Shown: positions 34,519-42,060, counted from the first letter of the stretch. The stretch is 64,000 nucleotides of DNA from Candidatus Gastranaerophilales bacterium (GCA_944325825.1 CALVBP010000006.1:21129-85128); one strand, 5' to 3'. Numbers and translations: made by a program. The notes: generated from the sequence alone by a model not told the origin.

Positions 34519-34743
34519 ATGAACGACTCAATAGAAAATATAAAAAATAGTATAACCACTTATTTTAAAGGCGTACGCACCGAATGGGGCAAAATTACCT
34601 GGCCGGAAAAACACCAGGTTGTGGTTGAAACTTTTTTTGTTGTAGCCATCGTATTTGTATTTACAATATTTATCTATATTGCAGATAAGATATTTGAATT
34701 CGGTGTCGACAGACTTGAACAAATTATACGAACACTACACTAA
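34519..34743 (+). CDS. secE: preprotein translocase subunit SecE
   Basis: The 74-residue protein is a short SecE with one transmembrane helix (about 37-57) preceded by the conserved amphipathic segment YFKGVRTEWGKITWPEKHQV. It stabilises SecY in the inner membrane. It lies 23 bases after tRNA-Trp and 33 bases before nusG. Confidence 0.96.
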   Translation: MNDSIENIKNSITTYFKGVRTEWGKITWPEKHQVVVETFFVVAIVFVFTIFIYIADKIFEFGVDRLEQIIRTLH

Positions 34744-34776
34744 ACAATATGGAAGCTTTAATAAAGGGTAAGAATA

Positions 34777-35382
34777 ATGACTGAAAAAGACGAAAATATC
34801 GTAAACGAAGAAATTACGGAAGAATCAAAAGACGAAGCTAAAACTTCCGACAAAAAGAACCAAAAACGCTGGTATATTGTTCATACATATTCAGGTTATG
34901 AAAATAAAGTAAAGAGTAACCTTGAAAAACGTATTGAGTATATGAATATGGCTGATAAAATATTCAGAGTTGAGGTTCCGCAAAAAACCGTTACCCAGAT
35001 TAAAGGCGGAAGAAAGCAAGAAAAAGAAGAAAAAATCTTCCCCGGATATGTTCTTGTAGAAATGATTATGGATGAGGACAGCTGGTATGTTGTAAGACAT
35101 ACTGCAGGTGTTACAAAATTCGTAGGCTCTGCCAAGAAACCTATACCGGCTAAAGAAAGTGAAATTAAAAAGATTATTCACCGTTCCAGCACGCAGACTC
35201 AAAAAGTTGAAATGGATGTTAAGGTTGGTGAAAAAGTCAGAATTATATCAGGACCGTTTGCAGAGTTTGTCGGTGACATTACAGAAGTTTACCCTGATAA
35301 AGCAAAACTTCGTGCAATGGTTTCTATCTTCGGACGTGAAACTCCGGTTGAGTTAGAATATAAACAAATTCAAAAATTATAA
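34777..35382 (+). CDS. nusG: transcription termination/antitermination protein NusG
   Basis: The 201-residue protein has an acidic N-terminal extension (about 28 residues rich in Glu/Lys), the NGN domain (RWYIVHTYSGYENKVKSNL; FPGYVLVEMIMDEDSWYVV) and a C-terminal KOW domain (GEKVRIISGPFAEFVGDITEV). It binds RNA polymerase and links transcription to Rho or the ribosome. It is in the secE-nusG-rplK-rplA operon. SD AAGGGTAAG precedes the ATG. Confidence 0.97.
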   Translation: MTEKDENIVNEEITEESKDEAKTSDKKNQKRWYIVHTYSGYENKVKSNLEKRIEYMNMADKIFRVEVPQKTVTQIKGGRKQEKEEKIFPGYVLVEMIMDEDSWYVVRHTAGVTKFVGSAKKPIPAKESEIKKIIHRSSTQTQKVEMDVKVGEKVRIISGPFAEFVGDITEVYPDKAKLRAMVSIFGRETPVELEYKQIQKL

Positions 35383-35400
35383 TAAATTACACTAAATAGC

Positions 35401-35430
35401 GTGGAAGGGATAAAATCCCGTTAGTACCAC
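35401..35430 (+). promoter_or_regulatory. conserved mRNA hairpin before rplK (candidate r-protein autoregulatory leader)
   Basis: An outer stem GTGG/CCAC and inner stem GGGAT/ATCCC (loop AAA) are separated by an asymmetric internal loop, AA on the 5' side and GTTAGTA on the 3' side. The hairpin ends directly at the rplK SD (GGAAGGAG). The same architecture with compensatory changes precedes rplA at 35942-35970. Confidence 0.65.
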
Positions 35431-35444
35431 GGAAGGAGAAAAAA

Positions 35445-35870
35445 ATGGCAAAGAAAGTAGTAGGAAAAATTAAACTGCAAATCGAAGCAGGTAAAGCTAA
35501 TCCGTCACCACCGGTTGGTCCGGCTCTCGGTCAGCATGGTGTTAACATCATGGATTTTTGTAAGCAGTTCAATGCTAAAACCGAATCTCAAGCAGGTTAC
35601 ATTATCCCTGTTGTTATTGACGTATACGAAGACAGAAGTTTTACTTTTGTTACTAAATCACCTCCGGCTCCGGTTTTGATTAAAAAGGCATTAAATCTTT
35701 CTAAAGGTTCTGCTGTGCCTAATAAAACTAAGGTAGCTGAAATTACCAGAGAACAGCTTGAAGAAATAGCTAAAATCAAGATGAATGACTTGAACGCTAC
35801 AACTATGGAAGCAGCTGTCAACATGATTAAAGGCTCTTGCAGAGCTATGGGTGTTACTGTTAAAGAATAG
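35445..35870 (+). CDS. rplK: 50S ribosomal protein L11
   Basis: The 141-residue protein matches L11: [39 protein letters not shown] and a C-terminal RNA-binding domain ending [19 protein letters not shown]. It forms the GTPase-associated centre of the 50S subunit. A strong SD (GGAAGGAG) follows the leader hairpin. Confidence 0.98.
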   Translation: MAKKVVGKIKLQIEAGKANPSPPVGPALGQHGVNIMDFCKQFNAKTESQAGYIIPVVIDVYEDRSFTFVTKSPPAPVLIKKALNLSKGSAVPNKTKVAEITREQLEEIAKIKMNDLNATTMEAAVNMIKGSCRAMGVTVKE

Positions 35871-35941
35871 GCGTAAGCCCGGTGCGTAGCCGGTGTTGAT
35901 CTTCCCAAAGAGGCAGTAAAGCACAATAATGTAATTAAACA

Positions 35942-35970
35942 ATGGAAGGACTTTCGTCCGTTATCACCAT
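35942..35970 (+). promoter_or_regulatory. conserved mRNA hairpin before rplA (second copy of the leader)
   Basis: The outer stem is ATGG/CCAT and the inner stem GGAC/GTCC (loop TTTC), with internal loop AA opposite GTTATCA. Both stems differ from the rplK copy by compensatory base changes while the internal loop keeps AA and GTTA-N-N-A. It lies just before the rplA SD. Confidence 0.65.
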
Positions 35971-35985
35971 GAAAGGAAAAGAAAA

Positions 35986-36711
35986 ATGTCAAAAGTAACT
36001 AAAAAACAAAAAAAGCTTCAGGAATTACTTGCTGATTTCACTCAGCCGGTAAGCGGACGTGAAGCATTAACTAAATTACAAGAAATATCCAAAGAAGTAT
36101 CAAAGTTCAACGAAACAGTTGAATGTCACATGAGATTAGGTATTGAAGTAAAACATGCTGATCAACAGGTTAGATCAACTGTTGTACTTCCTGCCGGTTT
36201 AGGTAAAGAAGTTCGTGTCTGCGTTATTGCTAAAGGACCTAAGGTTAACGAAGCAAAAGACGCCGGTGCAGATTTCTACGGAACAGAAGATATTATTGAT
36301 AAAATCTCAGGCGGATGGTTTGAGTTTGATACATTAATAGCTACTCCTGACTGTATGGGTATGTTAGGTAAATTAGGTAAAGTTTTAGGACCTAAAGGTT
36401 TGATGCCGAACCCTAAAACCGGTACTGTTACCTTAGATATAGCTAAAGCAGTTAAGGATGCTAAAGCAGGTAAAGTTGAATTCAGAGCTGATAAACAGGG
36501 TATGATTCACTGCCCTATAGGTAAAATCCAGTTCAGCAATGAAGATTTGGTTAAAAACTTCGGGACATTAGCAGAGGCCGTTTTAAGAGCTAAACCGTCT
36601 TCCGCTAAAGGAACCTATGTTAAGTCAGTTTATCTGACTACAACAATGGGACCAAGCATCAAGGTCGATTCCAAAAACCTTGCCGCCGAAGTTAAAGAAA
36701 TTGTTGGTTGA
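35986..36711 (+). CDS. rplA: 50S ribosomal protein L1
   Basis: The 241-residue protein is a standard-length L1 with [20 protein letters not shown], the domain II phrase [20 protein letters not shown] and [11 protein letters not shown], and a C-terminal [16 protein letters not shown]1 binds 23S rRNA and, in other bacteria, its own L11-L1 mRNA. SD AAAGGAAAAG. A terminator follows immediately, so rplJ-rplL are not in this transcript here. Confidence 0.98.
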   Translation: MSKVTKKQKKLQELLADFTQPVSGREALTKLQEISKEVSKFNETVECHMRLGIEVKHADQQVRSTVVLPAGLGKEVRVCVIAKGPKVNEAKDAGADFYGTEDIIDKISGGWFEFDTLIATPDCMGMLGKLGKVLGPKGLMPNPKTGTVTLDIAKAVKDAKAGKVEFRADKQGMIHCPIGKIQFSNEDLVKNFGTLAEAVLRAKPSSAKGTYVKSVYLTTTMGPSIKVDSKNLAAEVKEIVG

Positions 36712-36718
36712 TATTTAT

Positions 36719-36745
36719 AGCTGGCCTTACGGTCAGCTTTTTTTT
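36719..36745 (+). terminator. rho-independent terminator after rplA
   Basis: AGCTGGCC (36719-36726) and GGTCAGCT (36731-36738) form an 8-bp stem (one G-U) with loop TTAC, followed by a T-run, eight bases after the rplA stop. Confidence 0.92.
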
Positions 36746-36747
36746 AA

Positions 36748-36788
36748 GAGAGCGGGTGAAAATGATGTAATCATTTTCACCCGCTCTC
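36748..36788. repeat. perfect 19-bp hairpin with 3-base loop
   Basis: GAGAGCGGGTGAAAATGAT (36748-36766) is exactly complementary to 36770-36788, loop GTA. It lies three bases after the rplA terminator T-run and is followed by CTTTT. It may be a second terminator, or one of several perfect hairpins of this kind in the window. Confidence 0.85.
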
Positions 36789-36832
36789 CTTTTAAATCCG
36801 GATTGCGCCGTAATAATTTTACCTCCCCCCTC

Positions 36833-36894
36833 GGATTTATTCACTCAAACACGCTCTCGGCTCCGCCTTCCGCTATTGTTTCGTGAATAAACCC
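36833..36894. repeat. dispersed palindromic element, copy A
   Basis: Terminal inverted arms GGATTTATTCAC (36833-36844) and GTGAATAAACCC (36883-36894) flank a conserved core with CTCAAACACG, CGGCTCCGCC and CGCTATTGTTTCG. The same element with different but complementary arms is at 41099-41166. Confidence 0.8.
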
Positions 36895-36997
36895 AAGGGG
36901 ATGCCGACTTATCTTTTAACTTCACCCCGCACCCTTTTACCCATTTACCCCTAAAAGCTCAATTTATGGTAGAATTAAATAAAAAAGGAGATTAATT

Positions 36998-37279
36998 ATG
37001 AAAATCAGAGCAAGCCACATTTTAGTTGATACAAAAGAACAGGCAGAAAACCTTTTGCTTGATATTGAAAACGGAGTCGCATTTGAAGACTTGGCAAAAG
37101 AATATTCTAAATGCCCATCAGGACGTAACGGCGGCGATTTAAGATGGTTCGGCAAAGGTATGATGGTTAAACCTTTTGAAGATGCCGCTTTTGCACTCAA
37201 AAAAGGAGAAATTTCTAAGCCCGTAGAAACTCAATTCGGCTGGCACTTAATTAAACTCACTGATGTTGACGAGGATTAA
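36998..37279 (+). CDS. parvulin-type peptidyl-prolyl isomerase, single domain
   Basis: The 93-residue protein is one PpiC/parvulin domain: start KIRASHILVDTKEQAENLL, middle SKCPSGRNGGDLRWFGKGMM, and closing PVETQFGWHLIKLTDVDED. The active-site His (ASHIL) and Cys (KCPSG) are present. There is no signal peptide, so it acts in the cytoplasm on prolyl bonds of folding clients. AAAGGAGAT precedes the ATG. It is 14 bases before the aminopeptidase P gene. Confidence 0.94.
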   Translation: MKIRASHILVDTKEQAENLLLDIENGVAFEDLAKEYSKCPSGRNGGDLRWFGKGMMVKPFEDAAFALKKGEISKPVETQFGWHLIKLTDVDED

Positions 37280-37293
37280 GTCCTGGAGAAATA

Positions 37294-38808
37294 ATGGATT
37301 ACAATACCTTATTAGAGAATCTTGATATTGACTGCCTGCTAGTTAACTCAACTAACGAGTATTTAACAGAATATTCTGCACTTGATGAAAACGCAAGGTA
37401 TACTTTAACGGGATTTTCCGGGTCTACAGGAGATGCTTTAATTACCAAAAGAGGAATATACCTCTTTGTTGACGGCAGGTACCACACTCAAGCAGATATG
37501 GAGGCAAAAGAGGGTGTAAATATAATTAAACTTCAGCTCGGACAGAAACAGGATGATGAAATCTGCAAGCTTATTAAGCCGGATGAAGTTCTCGGAATTG
37601 TATCTAAAAAGGTTTCACAAAGCAGATACGAAAAATTTCAGGCCAGAGTTAAAACTAGATTACTGATAAGTGACCCTGTAAATAATTACACCTGCCATCA
37701 TACCGAAGAACCCGTTGACTGCGGTTACGAGCCACGAGAATTTACCCCTGTAAGACCTACATTTATAACTAACCTTGAAGAAGTTTCTTATCTTACCGGA
37801 TTACGAGATTTTTCCGAAGACGGTTCAGCAAAAATATGGGGAAAATTATTTATTAACGGCGAAAATCAAATACTTTTCAAAGAATCTTCCGATGAATTTT
37901 TGAAAAGCTTTGATAAAGAACTTATAGTTGATAAAAATTCAATAAATGCATATGACTACTCATTAATTAAAAATCCTGTTCATAAGGTTTCGGAAGTAAA
38001 AATTCTTAAGTCAGTAAAAACAGATGCAGAAATTGAATTATACAAAAAGAATTTTGAAGCTACTGATAAAGCTGTAATGGCAATTCGCAGTTATATTGAG
38101 TCAAATGATAACCTTAGTGAATTTGAGATTGCCCGAAGGCTGAGAGAAGAGTTTATAAACTACGGAGCTGAGTCATTAAGCTTTAAATCAATTGTTGCTG
38201 TGGATAAAAATTCTGCATTAGCTCATTATTCAAAAAACGCAAAAGATGTATATTTAAAAGAAGGCTCTCTTGTTCTTATTGATTGTGGTGCTTACTATAA
38301 AAACGGTCTCGCAACAGATATAACAAGAGTTTTTGTAAAAGGTGAACCGTCAGAATTACAAAAACGAGTTTATACAACAGTATTGAAAGCTTTTTTAAAT
38401 GCTTATAATTGTCACCTCACCCCAGCCCTCTCCTCAAAGGAGAGGAAGGAAAAAATTACCGGATTTGAAATGGACACAAAAGCTCGCCAAATTCTTGATA
38501 ACAAAATAGAAGGTTTCACCTTCTCACACGGGCTCGGGCACGGAATCGGAATTAATGTACATGAATATCCGCCGAATTTGAGTCAAAATGAAATAGCAAA
38601 AGTTGAAATTCTTGATAATATGTGTTTTACAATAGAGCCGGGGCTATACAATCCTGAACATTTCGGAGTACGGCTTGAAAATTCCTGCTACAGAAAAAAC
38701 GGAAAAAATATTTCTTTTGTAAAAACAGGATATGAAGGGAAATTAATTGATTATACTCTTTTAAATGCACAAGAAAAAGAATGGCTCAAGGAGTTTGAAA
38801 TTTTATGA
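37294..38808 (+). CDS. Xaa-Pro aminopeptidase (M24B), with an in-frame repeat insertion
   Basis: The 504-residue metallopeptidase has two creatinase-like N-terminal domains (1-230) and a pita-bread catalytic domain (about 235-490). Ligands are visible: Asp in DCGAYYKNGLATDITRVF (two), His in SHGLGHGIGINVHEYPP, Glu in FTIEPGLYNP and Glu in GVRLENSCY. It removes N-terminal residues before proline. Between LKAFLNAYN and ITGFEMDTKARQIL lies HLTPALSSKERKEK, encoded by a palindromic repeat (38411-38450) that is not part of the enzyme family. SD GGAGAAA. The 3' end overlaps the next gene as ATGA. Confidence 0.93.
   Translation: MDYNTLLENLDIDCLLVNSTNEYLTEYSALDENARYTLTGFSGSTGDALITKRGIYLFVDGRYHTQADMEAKEGVNIIKLQLGQKQDDEICKLIKPDEVLGIVSKKVSQSRYEKFQARVKTRLLISDPVNNYTCHHTEEPVDCGYEPREFTPVRPTFITNLEEVSYLTGLRDFSEDGSAKIWGKLFINGENQILFKESSDEFLKSFDKELIVDKNSINAYDYSLIKNPVHKVSEVKILKSVKTDAEIELYKKNFEATDKAVMAIRSYIESNDNLSEFEIARRLREEFINYGAESLSFKSIVAVDKNSALAHYSKNAKDVYLKEGSLVLIDCGAYYKNGLATDITRVFVKGEPSELQKRVYTTVLKAFLNAYNCHLTPALSSKERKEKITGFEMDTKARQILDNKIEGFTFSHGLGHGIGINVHEYPPNLSQNEIAKVEILDNMCFTIEPGLYNPEHFGVRLENSCYRKNGKNISFVKTGYEGKLIDYTLLNAQEKEWLKEFEIL
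38411..38450 (+). repeat. palindromic repeat inserted in the aminopeptidase P coding sequence
   Basis: CCTCTCCT (38427-38434) and AGGAGAGG (38438-38445) form an 8-bp stem with loop CAA, preceded by CACCTCACCCCAGC. Related copies lie in the intergenic island at 40943-40980 and 41246-41285 (opposite strand). It translates in frame as HLTPALSSKERKE. Confidence 0.8.
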
Positions 38809-39548
38809 AAATAACAAGTGTACACAATGAGCTTATAAAAGAAACCGCAAAATTACTACAAAAAAAATACAGAGATGAAACCGGATTCTTTATTATAGAA
38901 GGTTCGAAAGGAATTAATGAAGCTATACAAGCAGGACTTGATATTAAACAAATCTTCTTATCAGAACCAACCGAACAATATAACGGCTATAACCAGATAG
39001 AAGTGACAGAAGCTGTTATGGCAAAAATTACTGATACAAAAGCGCCGCCAAAAATTGCAGCTGTAGTAAAGCAGCCGGAACAAAACCTTGAAGAATTAAA
39101 AAACGTTAAAAAAGTAGCTCTTTTTGAAGGAATTAAAGATCCTGGCAATTTAGGCACAATATTGAGAACGGCAGCTGCATTTGAAATAGACGGAGTGATT
39201 CTTTTCGGCGATACAGTTGATATTTATAACCCTAAATGTGTCCGTGCAACTGTAGGAAATCTGTGGAAAACAAAAGTTTTTGAAATAAAAGATTTTGCGA
39301 AACTTGAAGCAAACTTCAAAGATTTTCAGAGGATTGCAACCCTTCCTTCAAAAGAGGCCATTCCGCTTAATAAATTTACACCTGAAGATAAAATTCTTGT
39401 AATGTTTGGCTCCGAAGCCGACGGACTAAGCGATAAACTTAAAAATTTCGCAACAGATAATATAACGATAGAAATGTCTTCTCGAGTTGAGTCTCTTAAT
39501 TTAAGCATATCTGCCGGAATAATTCTTTATAATATATTTGAAAAATAA
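38805..39548 (+). CDS. SpoU/TrmH-family RNA 2'-O-methyltransferase
   Basis: The 247-residue enzyme has an N-terminal substrate-binding domain (KITSVHNELIKETAKLLQKK) and a trefoil-knot SPOUT domain with the three motifs: GIKDPGNLGTILRTAAAFE, LVMFGSEADGLS and IEMSSRVESLNLSISAGIIL. It methylates ribose in rRNA or tRNA using S-adenosylmethionine; the site is not determinable here. The ATG overlaps the upstream stop (ATGA). Confidence 0.95.
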   Translation: MKITSVHNELIKETAKLLQKKYRDETGFFIIEGSKGINEAIQAGLDIKQIFLSEPTEQYNGYNQIEVTEAVMAKITDTKAPPKIAAVVKQPEQNLEELKNVKKVALFEGIKDPGNLGTILRTAAAFEIDGVILFGDTVDIYNPKCVRATVGNLWKTKVFEIKDFAKLEANFKDFQRIATLPSKEAIPLNKFTPEDKILVMFGSEADGLSDKLKNFATDNITIEMSSRVESLNLSISAGIILYNIFEK

Positions 39549-39623
39549 TGCAGCGGGGAATCTCTTGTTGCTTATTATCCCGCTCATTACCTCTTTTCAC
39601 TAATTTATCACTCATTTACCCCG

Positions 39624-39650
39624 AAAAAAAACCCCCGCTTACAGCGGAGG
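39624..39650 (-). terminator. rho-independent terminator of the first flagellin gene
   Basis: On the minus strand a hairpin (CCTCCGCT with AGCGGGGG, loop GTA) is followed by eight T residues (complement of 39624-39631), 21 bases after the flagellin stop. Confidence 0.88.
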
Positions 39651-39670
39651 CCTTCAATTACGATATCACA

Positions 39671-40660
39671 CTAAATCAAGTTTAATGCTATACTTGGCGT
39701 TTGGTTAGCCGTAGATAGCAATGTTGCAGAAGATTGCTGCAATATTTGATACTTAATATAATTTGAAGCTTCTGTTGCTACATCAGCATCTTTAATTGAT
39801 GAGTTAGCTGATACGATATTCTCCTTCTGTACACTTATTGCATCAACAGCTGATTCTACACGGTTCATATAAGCACCTATCAAGGTTCTTCTATCTGAAA
39901 TATTTTCAATTGCATCGTCTATAAAGTATAAGAATTCACGAGCAGTAGAATCTGTTGTATAAACAGCATCGCATATTGCCGTAATACAAGAAAGTGTTCC
40001 GTCTTCATAATCATCGGCAGCAAGTTCTGCGACTCTATCTGCCAGATGAGTCGTTGTTTCTTCTGCATTGGCTCTTTGATACCAGGTATCACTGGCTTGC
40101 CCGCCGGCAACAAAAATCGCAGTACACATTGCTGATTCAAAAAGTGAAGCGTCAAGATTAATAATATTCGGCAAACCAGCATTATTACTTACTTGAAGAT
40201 TTACACCTTCTCCTGAGACAGCAGCATTGCTTGTACCATCTAAAAGCTGAATTCCGTTATAATCTATAACTCTGCAAAGACGATTAATTTCCATCATTCT
40301 TTGCTCAACTTCAGCTCTTATTGCCTGCATAGAAGAAGTACCATAAGTACCGTTTGCTGCCTGTTCGGTCAAATCTCTTATACGCTGTAAGTAGCTTCCT
40401 ACGATATCTAAAACACCTTCTTCCGTATCCAGAAGGGAAAGTCCCATTTCAGCATTAGATTCAGCAACATCATAACCTGATATTTGAGCTTCCATTAAAG
40501 TTGATACTGCGGATCCGGCTGCATCGTCAGCACCTGAGTTAATTCTAAAACCTGTTGATAATCTCTCCATTGCAGTATTCATCCCTGCAGTTGCTTGAGA
40601 CAAGTTCCTTTGAGCCGTCAATGCGGCAAGGTTCGTGTTAATCGTAATTGATGAAGTCAT
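39671..40660 (-). CDS. fliC: flagellin, cysteine-containing
   Basis: The 329-residue protein has conserved D0/D1 ends: ITINTNLAALTAQRNLSQAT and MERLSTGFRINSGADDAAG at the N-terminus, and VATEASNYIKYQILQQSSAT to SIALNLI at the C-terminus. The short central region (about 150-240) is variable and holds three of the four cysteines (SAMCTAIF, LSCITAICD; the other is in INRLCRVID). Cysteines are rare in bacterial flagellins. It is exported by the type III apparatus encoded at 25-30 kb. SD AAAAGGAGAT; a sigma-28-like -10 lies at 40774-40781. Confidence 0.95.
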   Translation of the reverse strand: MTSSITINTNLAALTAQRNLSQATAGMNTAMERLSTGFRINSGADDAAGSAVSTLMEAQISGYDVAESNAEMGLSLLDTEEGVLDIVGSYLQRIRDLTEQAANGTYGTSSMQAIRAEVEQRMMEINRLCRVIDYNGIQLLDGTSNAAVSGEGVNLQVSNNAGLPNIINLDASLFESAMCTAIFVAGGQASDTWYQRANAEETTTHLADRVAELAADDYEDGTLSCITAICDAVYTTDSTAREFLYFIDDAIENISDRRTLIGAYMNRVESAVDAISVQKENIVSANSSIKDADVATEASNYIKYQILQQSSATLLSTANQTPSIALNLI

Positions 40661-40773
40661 AATTCAATCTCCTTTTTTTCTTCATTTCATCCTTGATAAA
40701 TTACTATTCAATTTTAAATTTCAACATTAATAAGCTTGCGTAACAGAACCGCAAACAGCCTAATATCGTGTGA

Positions 40774-40781
40774 TTATCGGA
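40774..40781 (-). promoter_or_regulatory. sigma-28-like -10 element of the first flagellin gene
   Basis: On the minus strand TCCGATAA matches the FliA consensus GCCGATAA at seven of eight bases, about 115 bases before the ATG. The -35 position lacks a clear TAAA, so the call is tentative. Confidence 0.45.
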
Positions 40782-40900
40782 TTTATACCTTCACACTAAT
40801 ATACTAAGATATTTATATAAAGAATTAAATTCTCTTTAAGTTAGAACTTTCTCTACCTAAAGTATAAATTTTAGGTAATTATAAATATTCCCGCCAAATA

Positions 40901-40928
40901 GATACTTCGCTTACGCACAGTATGACGG
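40901..40928 (+). repeat. bracketing direct repeat, left copy
   Basis: GATACTTCGCTTACGC, then two variable bases, then AGTATGACGG. The right copy at 42187-42214 differs only at those two positions. ATACT/AGTAT within it can pair. Confidence 0.85.
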
Positions 40929-40942
40929 AGGAAATAAACTTA

Positions 40943-40980
40943 GCTCCCTCCCCTGATTGGGGAGGGCAGGGGTGGGGAGC
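40943..40980 (-). repeat. G/C-rich palindromic repeat (same family as the insertion in aminopeptidase P)
   Basis: Read on the minus strand it has CCCACCCCTGCCCTCCCC, then a 5-base loop, then GGGGAGGG. This aligns with CTCACCCCAGCCCTCTCC in the coding-sequence copy at 38411-38450. Confidence 0.75.
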
Positions 40981-40984
40981 CGTA

Positions 40985-41032
40985 AGTGACTGGTGAATAG
41001 TAATTGAGTTAATAAGTGATTGAGTGAATAAG
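40985..41032 (+). repeat. degenerate GTGAATA-type heptamer run
   Basis: The stretch reads as variants of GTGAATA (TGGTGAATAG, TAATTGAG, TTAATAAG, TGATTGAG, TGAATAAG). A reverse-sense run of the same kind lies at 13368-13400, before the Ycf23-like gene. Confidence 0.5.
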
Positions 41033-41047
41033 ATGTTTGTATAACTT

Positions 41048-41079
41048 GTCACCCTGAACTTGATTCAGGGTCTATCAAT
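41048..41079 (+). repeat. GTCA-type palindromic repeat, copy 1
   Basis: ACCCTGAA and TTCAGGGT form an 8-bp stem (loop CTTGA), preceded by TTGTC and followed by CTATCAAT. Copies at 41429-41460 and 42080-42112 keep the flanks but change both stem arms together. Confidence 0.8.
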
Positions 41080-41098
41080 TTCAATATAAATATTTCTT

Positions 41099-41166
41099 GG
41101 AGGTTTTATTCTCTCAAACACCCTTCCGGCTTTGCCTCCCGCTATCGTTTCGAGAACAAAACCTCC
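41099..41166. repeat. dispersed palindromic element, copy B
   Basis: Arms GGAGGTTTTATTCTC (41099-41113) and GAGAACAAAACCTCC (41152-41166) flank the core CTCAAACACC, CCGGCTTTGCC, CGCTATCGTTTCG. It aligns throughout with copy A at 36833-36894. Confidence 0.8.
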
Positions 41167-41245
41167 AGAGTATCAAAATATATAAATGCCGAACACGACA
41201 GCAATATCATCATTTTCTGAGAAGAAAGGACATTGGTAAATCTTA

Positions 41246-41285
41246 CCCCCTCCCCTGCTCGGGGAGGACAGAGGTGGGGGAGGGG
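41246..41285 (-). repeat. G/C-rich palindromic repeat, third copy
   Basis: On the minus strand CCCACCTCTGTCCTCCCC, a 5-base loop and GGGGAGGGGG match the family of 38411-38450 and 40943-40980. Confidence 0.7.
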
Positions 41286-41292
41286 CAATCAC

Positions 41293-41383
41293 AGGCATTT
41301 TTCGGTAGAAAAATGCAGTAAAAAGTGTTTTTTCTTTCTTTGGGAGGGTTTCTTTCTTTTTGTATCGCAAGAAAAGAAAGAAA
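41293..41383 (+). repeat. long direct repeat, left copy
   Basis: The repeat opens with the hairpin GCATTTTTC-GGTA-GAAAAATGC (41295-41316), then TTTTCTTTCTTTGGGAG, then a pyrimidine/purine inverted repeat. The right copy is 41969-42060, with the same order and few differences. Confidence 0.85.
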
Positions 41384-41428
41384 TACTCTGAATACCAACG
41401 GATGGGAAATAAGGTGTTTGTATAGCCT

Positions 41429-41460
41429 GTCATGCTGAACTCGATTCAGCATCTTACCAA
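41429..41460 (+). repeat. GTCA-type palindromic repeat, copy 2
   Basis: ATGCTGAA and TTCAGCAT (loop CTCGA) lie in the same flanks as copy 1, including the upstream AATAAGGTGTTTGTATA. Confidence 0.8.
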
Positions 41461-41694
41461 TGTAGCGTTATACTTGGTTTCCGGTAAGATCCCGAAGGGG
41501 TAAATATAAGTTAGCAGGCTAGACCAACACAATAGTCCGCTTGGTATAAAAAATTCGGGATGACATCTTCGTTTATTCTCTTTTATATGTTCTTTTTGGT
41601 CACAATACATATCTTTACTCATTTTCCCGTTTTTGTATAAAATTATCTTTCTATCGGAAGAGGGCTTTGCATTTCTTTTATTTAATTAACCCTT

Positions 41695-41741
41695 GTACTT
41701 TTCTTTTTCTTTATTTACGAGGCAAAGAAAAAGAAAAGTAC
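41695..41741. repeat. 18-bp perfect polypyrimidine inverted repeat
   Basis: GTACTTTTCTTTTTCTTT (41695-41712) is exactly complementary to 41724-41741, with loop ATTTACGAGGC. Similar pyrimidine hairpins end both long direct repeats. Confidence 0.85.
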
Positions 41742-41818
41742 GAAAAGAAAAAGAAAACACGTATTGCTTTCAATGCCCTTCGGGCATCATACGGGTTGTG
41801 CTTCGCACAATTTCTTAA

Positions 41819-41854
41819 GCTCGCTATTGCGGCTTTGCCGCACGCTCGCTATTG
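41819..41854 (+). repeat. GCTCGCTATTG direct repeat around a small hairpin
   Basis: GCTCGCTATTG occurs at 41819-41829 and 41844-41854, separated by the hairpin CGGCTTTGCCG. The words overlap in style with the core of the element at 36833 and 41099. Confidence 0.6.
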
Positions 41855-41968
41855 ACACTTCACCCTCCAACTGTGAAAACCCCTCCAGGATTCCTAAGCT
41901 CACAAAGTTCGCAAAGGAATCCTACCCTCCCCGCCTTCCGCTTACGCTTCCCGGGGAGGATTACAATC

Positions 41969-42060
41969 AGGCATTTTTCGGTAGAAAAATGCAGCAGCAC
42001 GGGTTTTTCTTTCTTTGGGAGCGTTTCTTTCTTTTTTCATCGTAAAAAAAAGAAAGAAAT
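41969..42060 (+). repeat. long direct repeat, right copy
   Basis: It has the same GCATTTTTC-GGTA-GAAAAATGC hairpin (41971-41992), the TTTTTCTTTCTTTGGGAG segment and a terminal TTTCTTTC/GAAAGAAA inverted repeat as 41293-41383. Confidence 0.85.

Noticed and set aside
34891..35202. Minus-strand ORFs opposite nusG
   Set aside because: nusG is unmistakable in the other strand; the shadows have no SD or family features.
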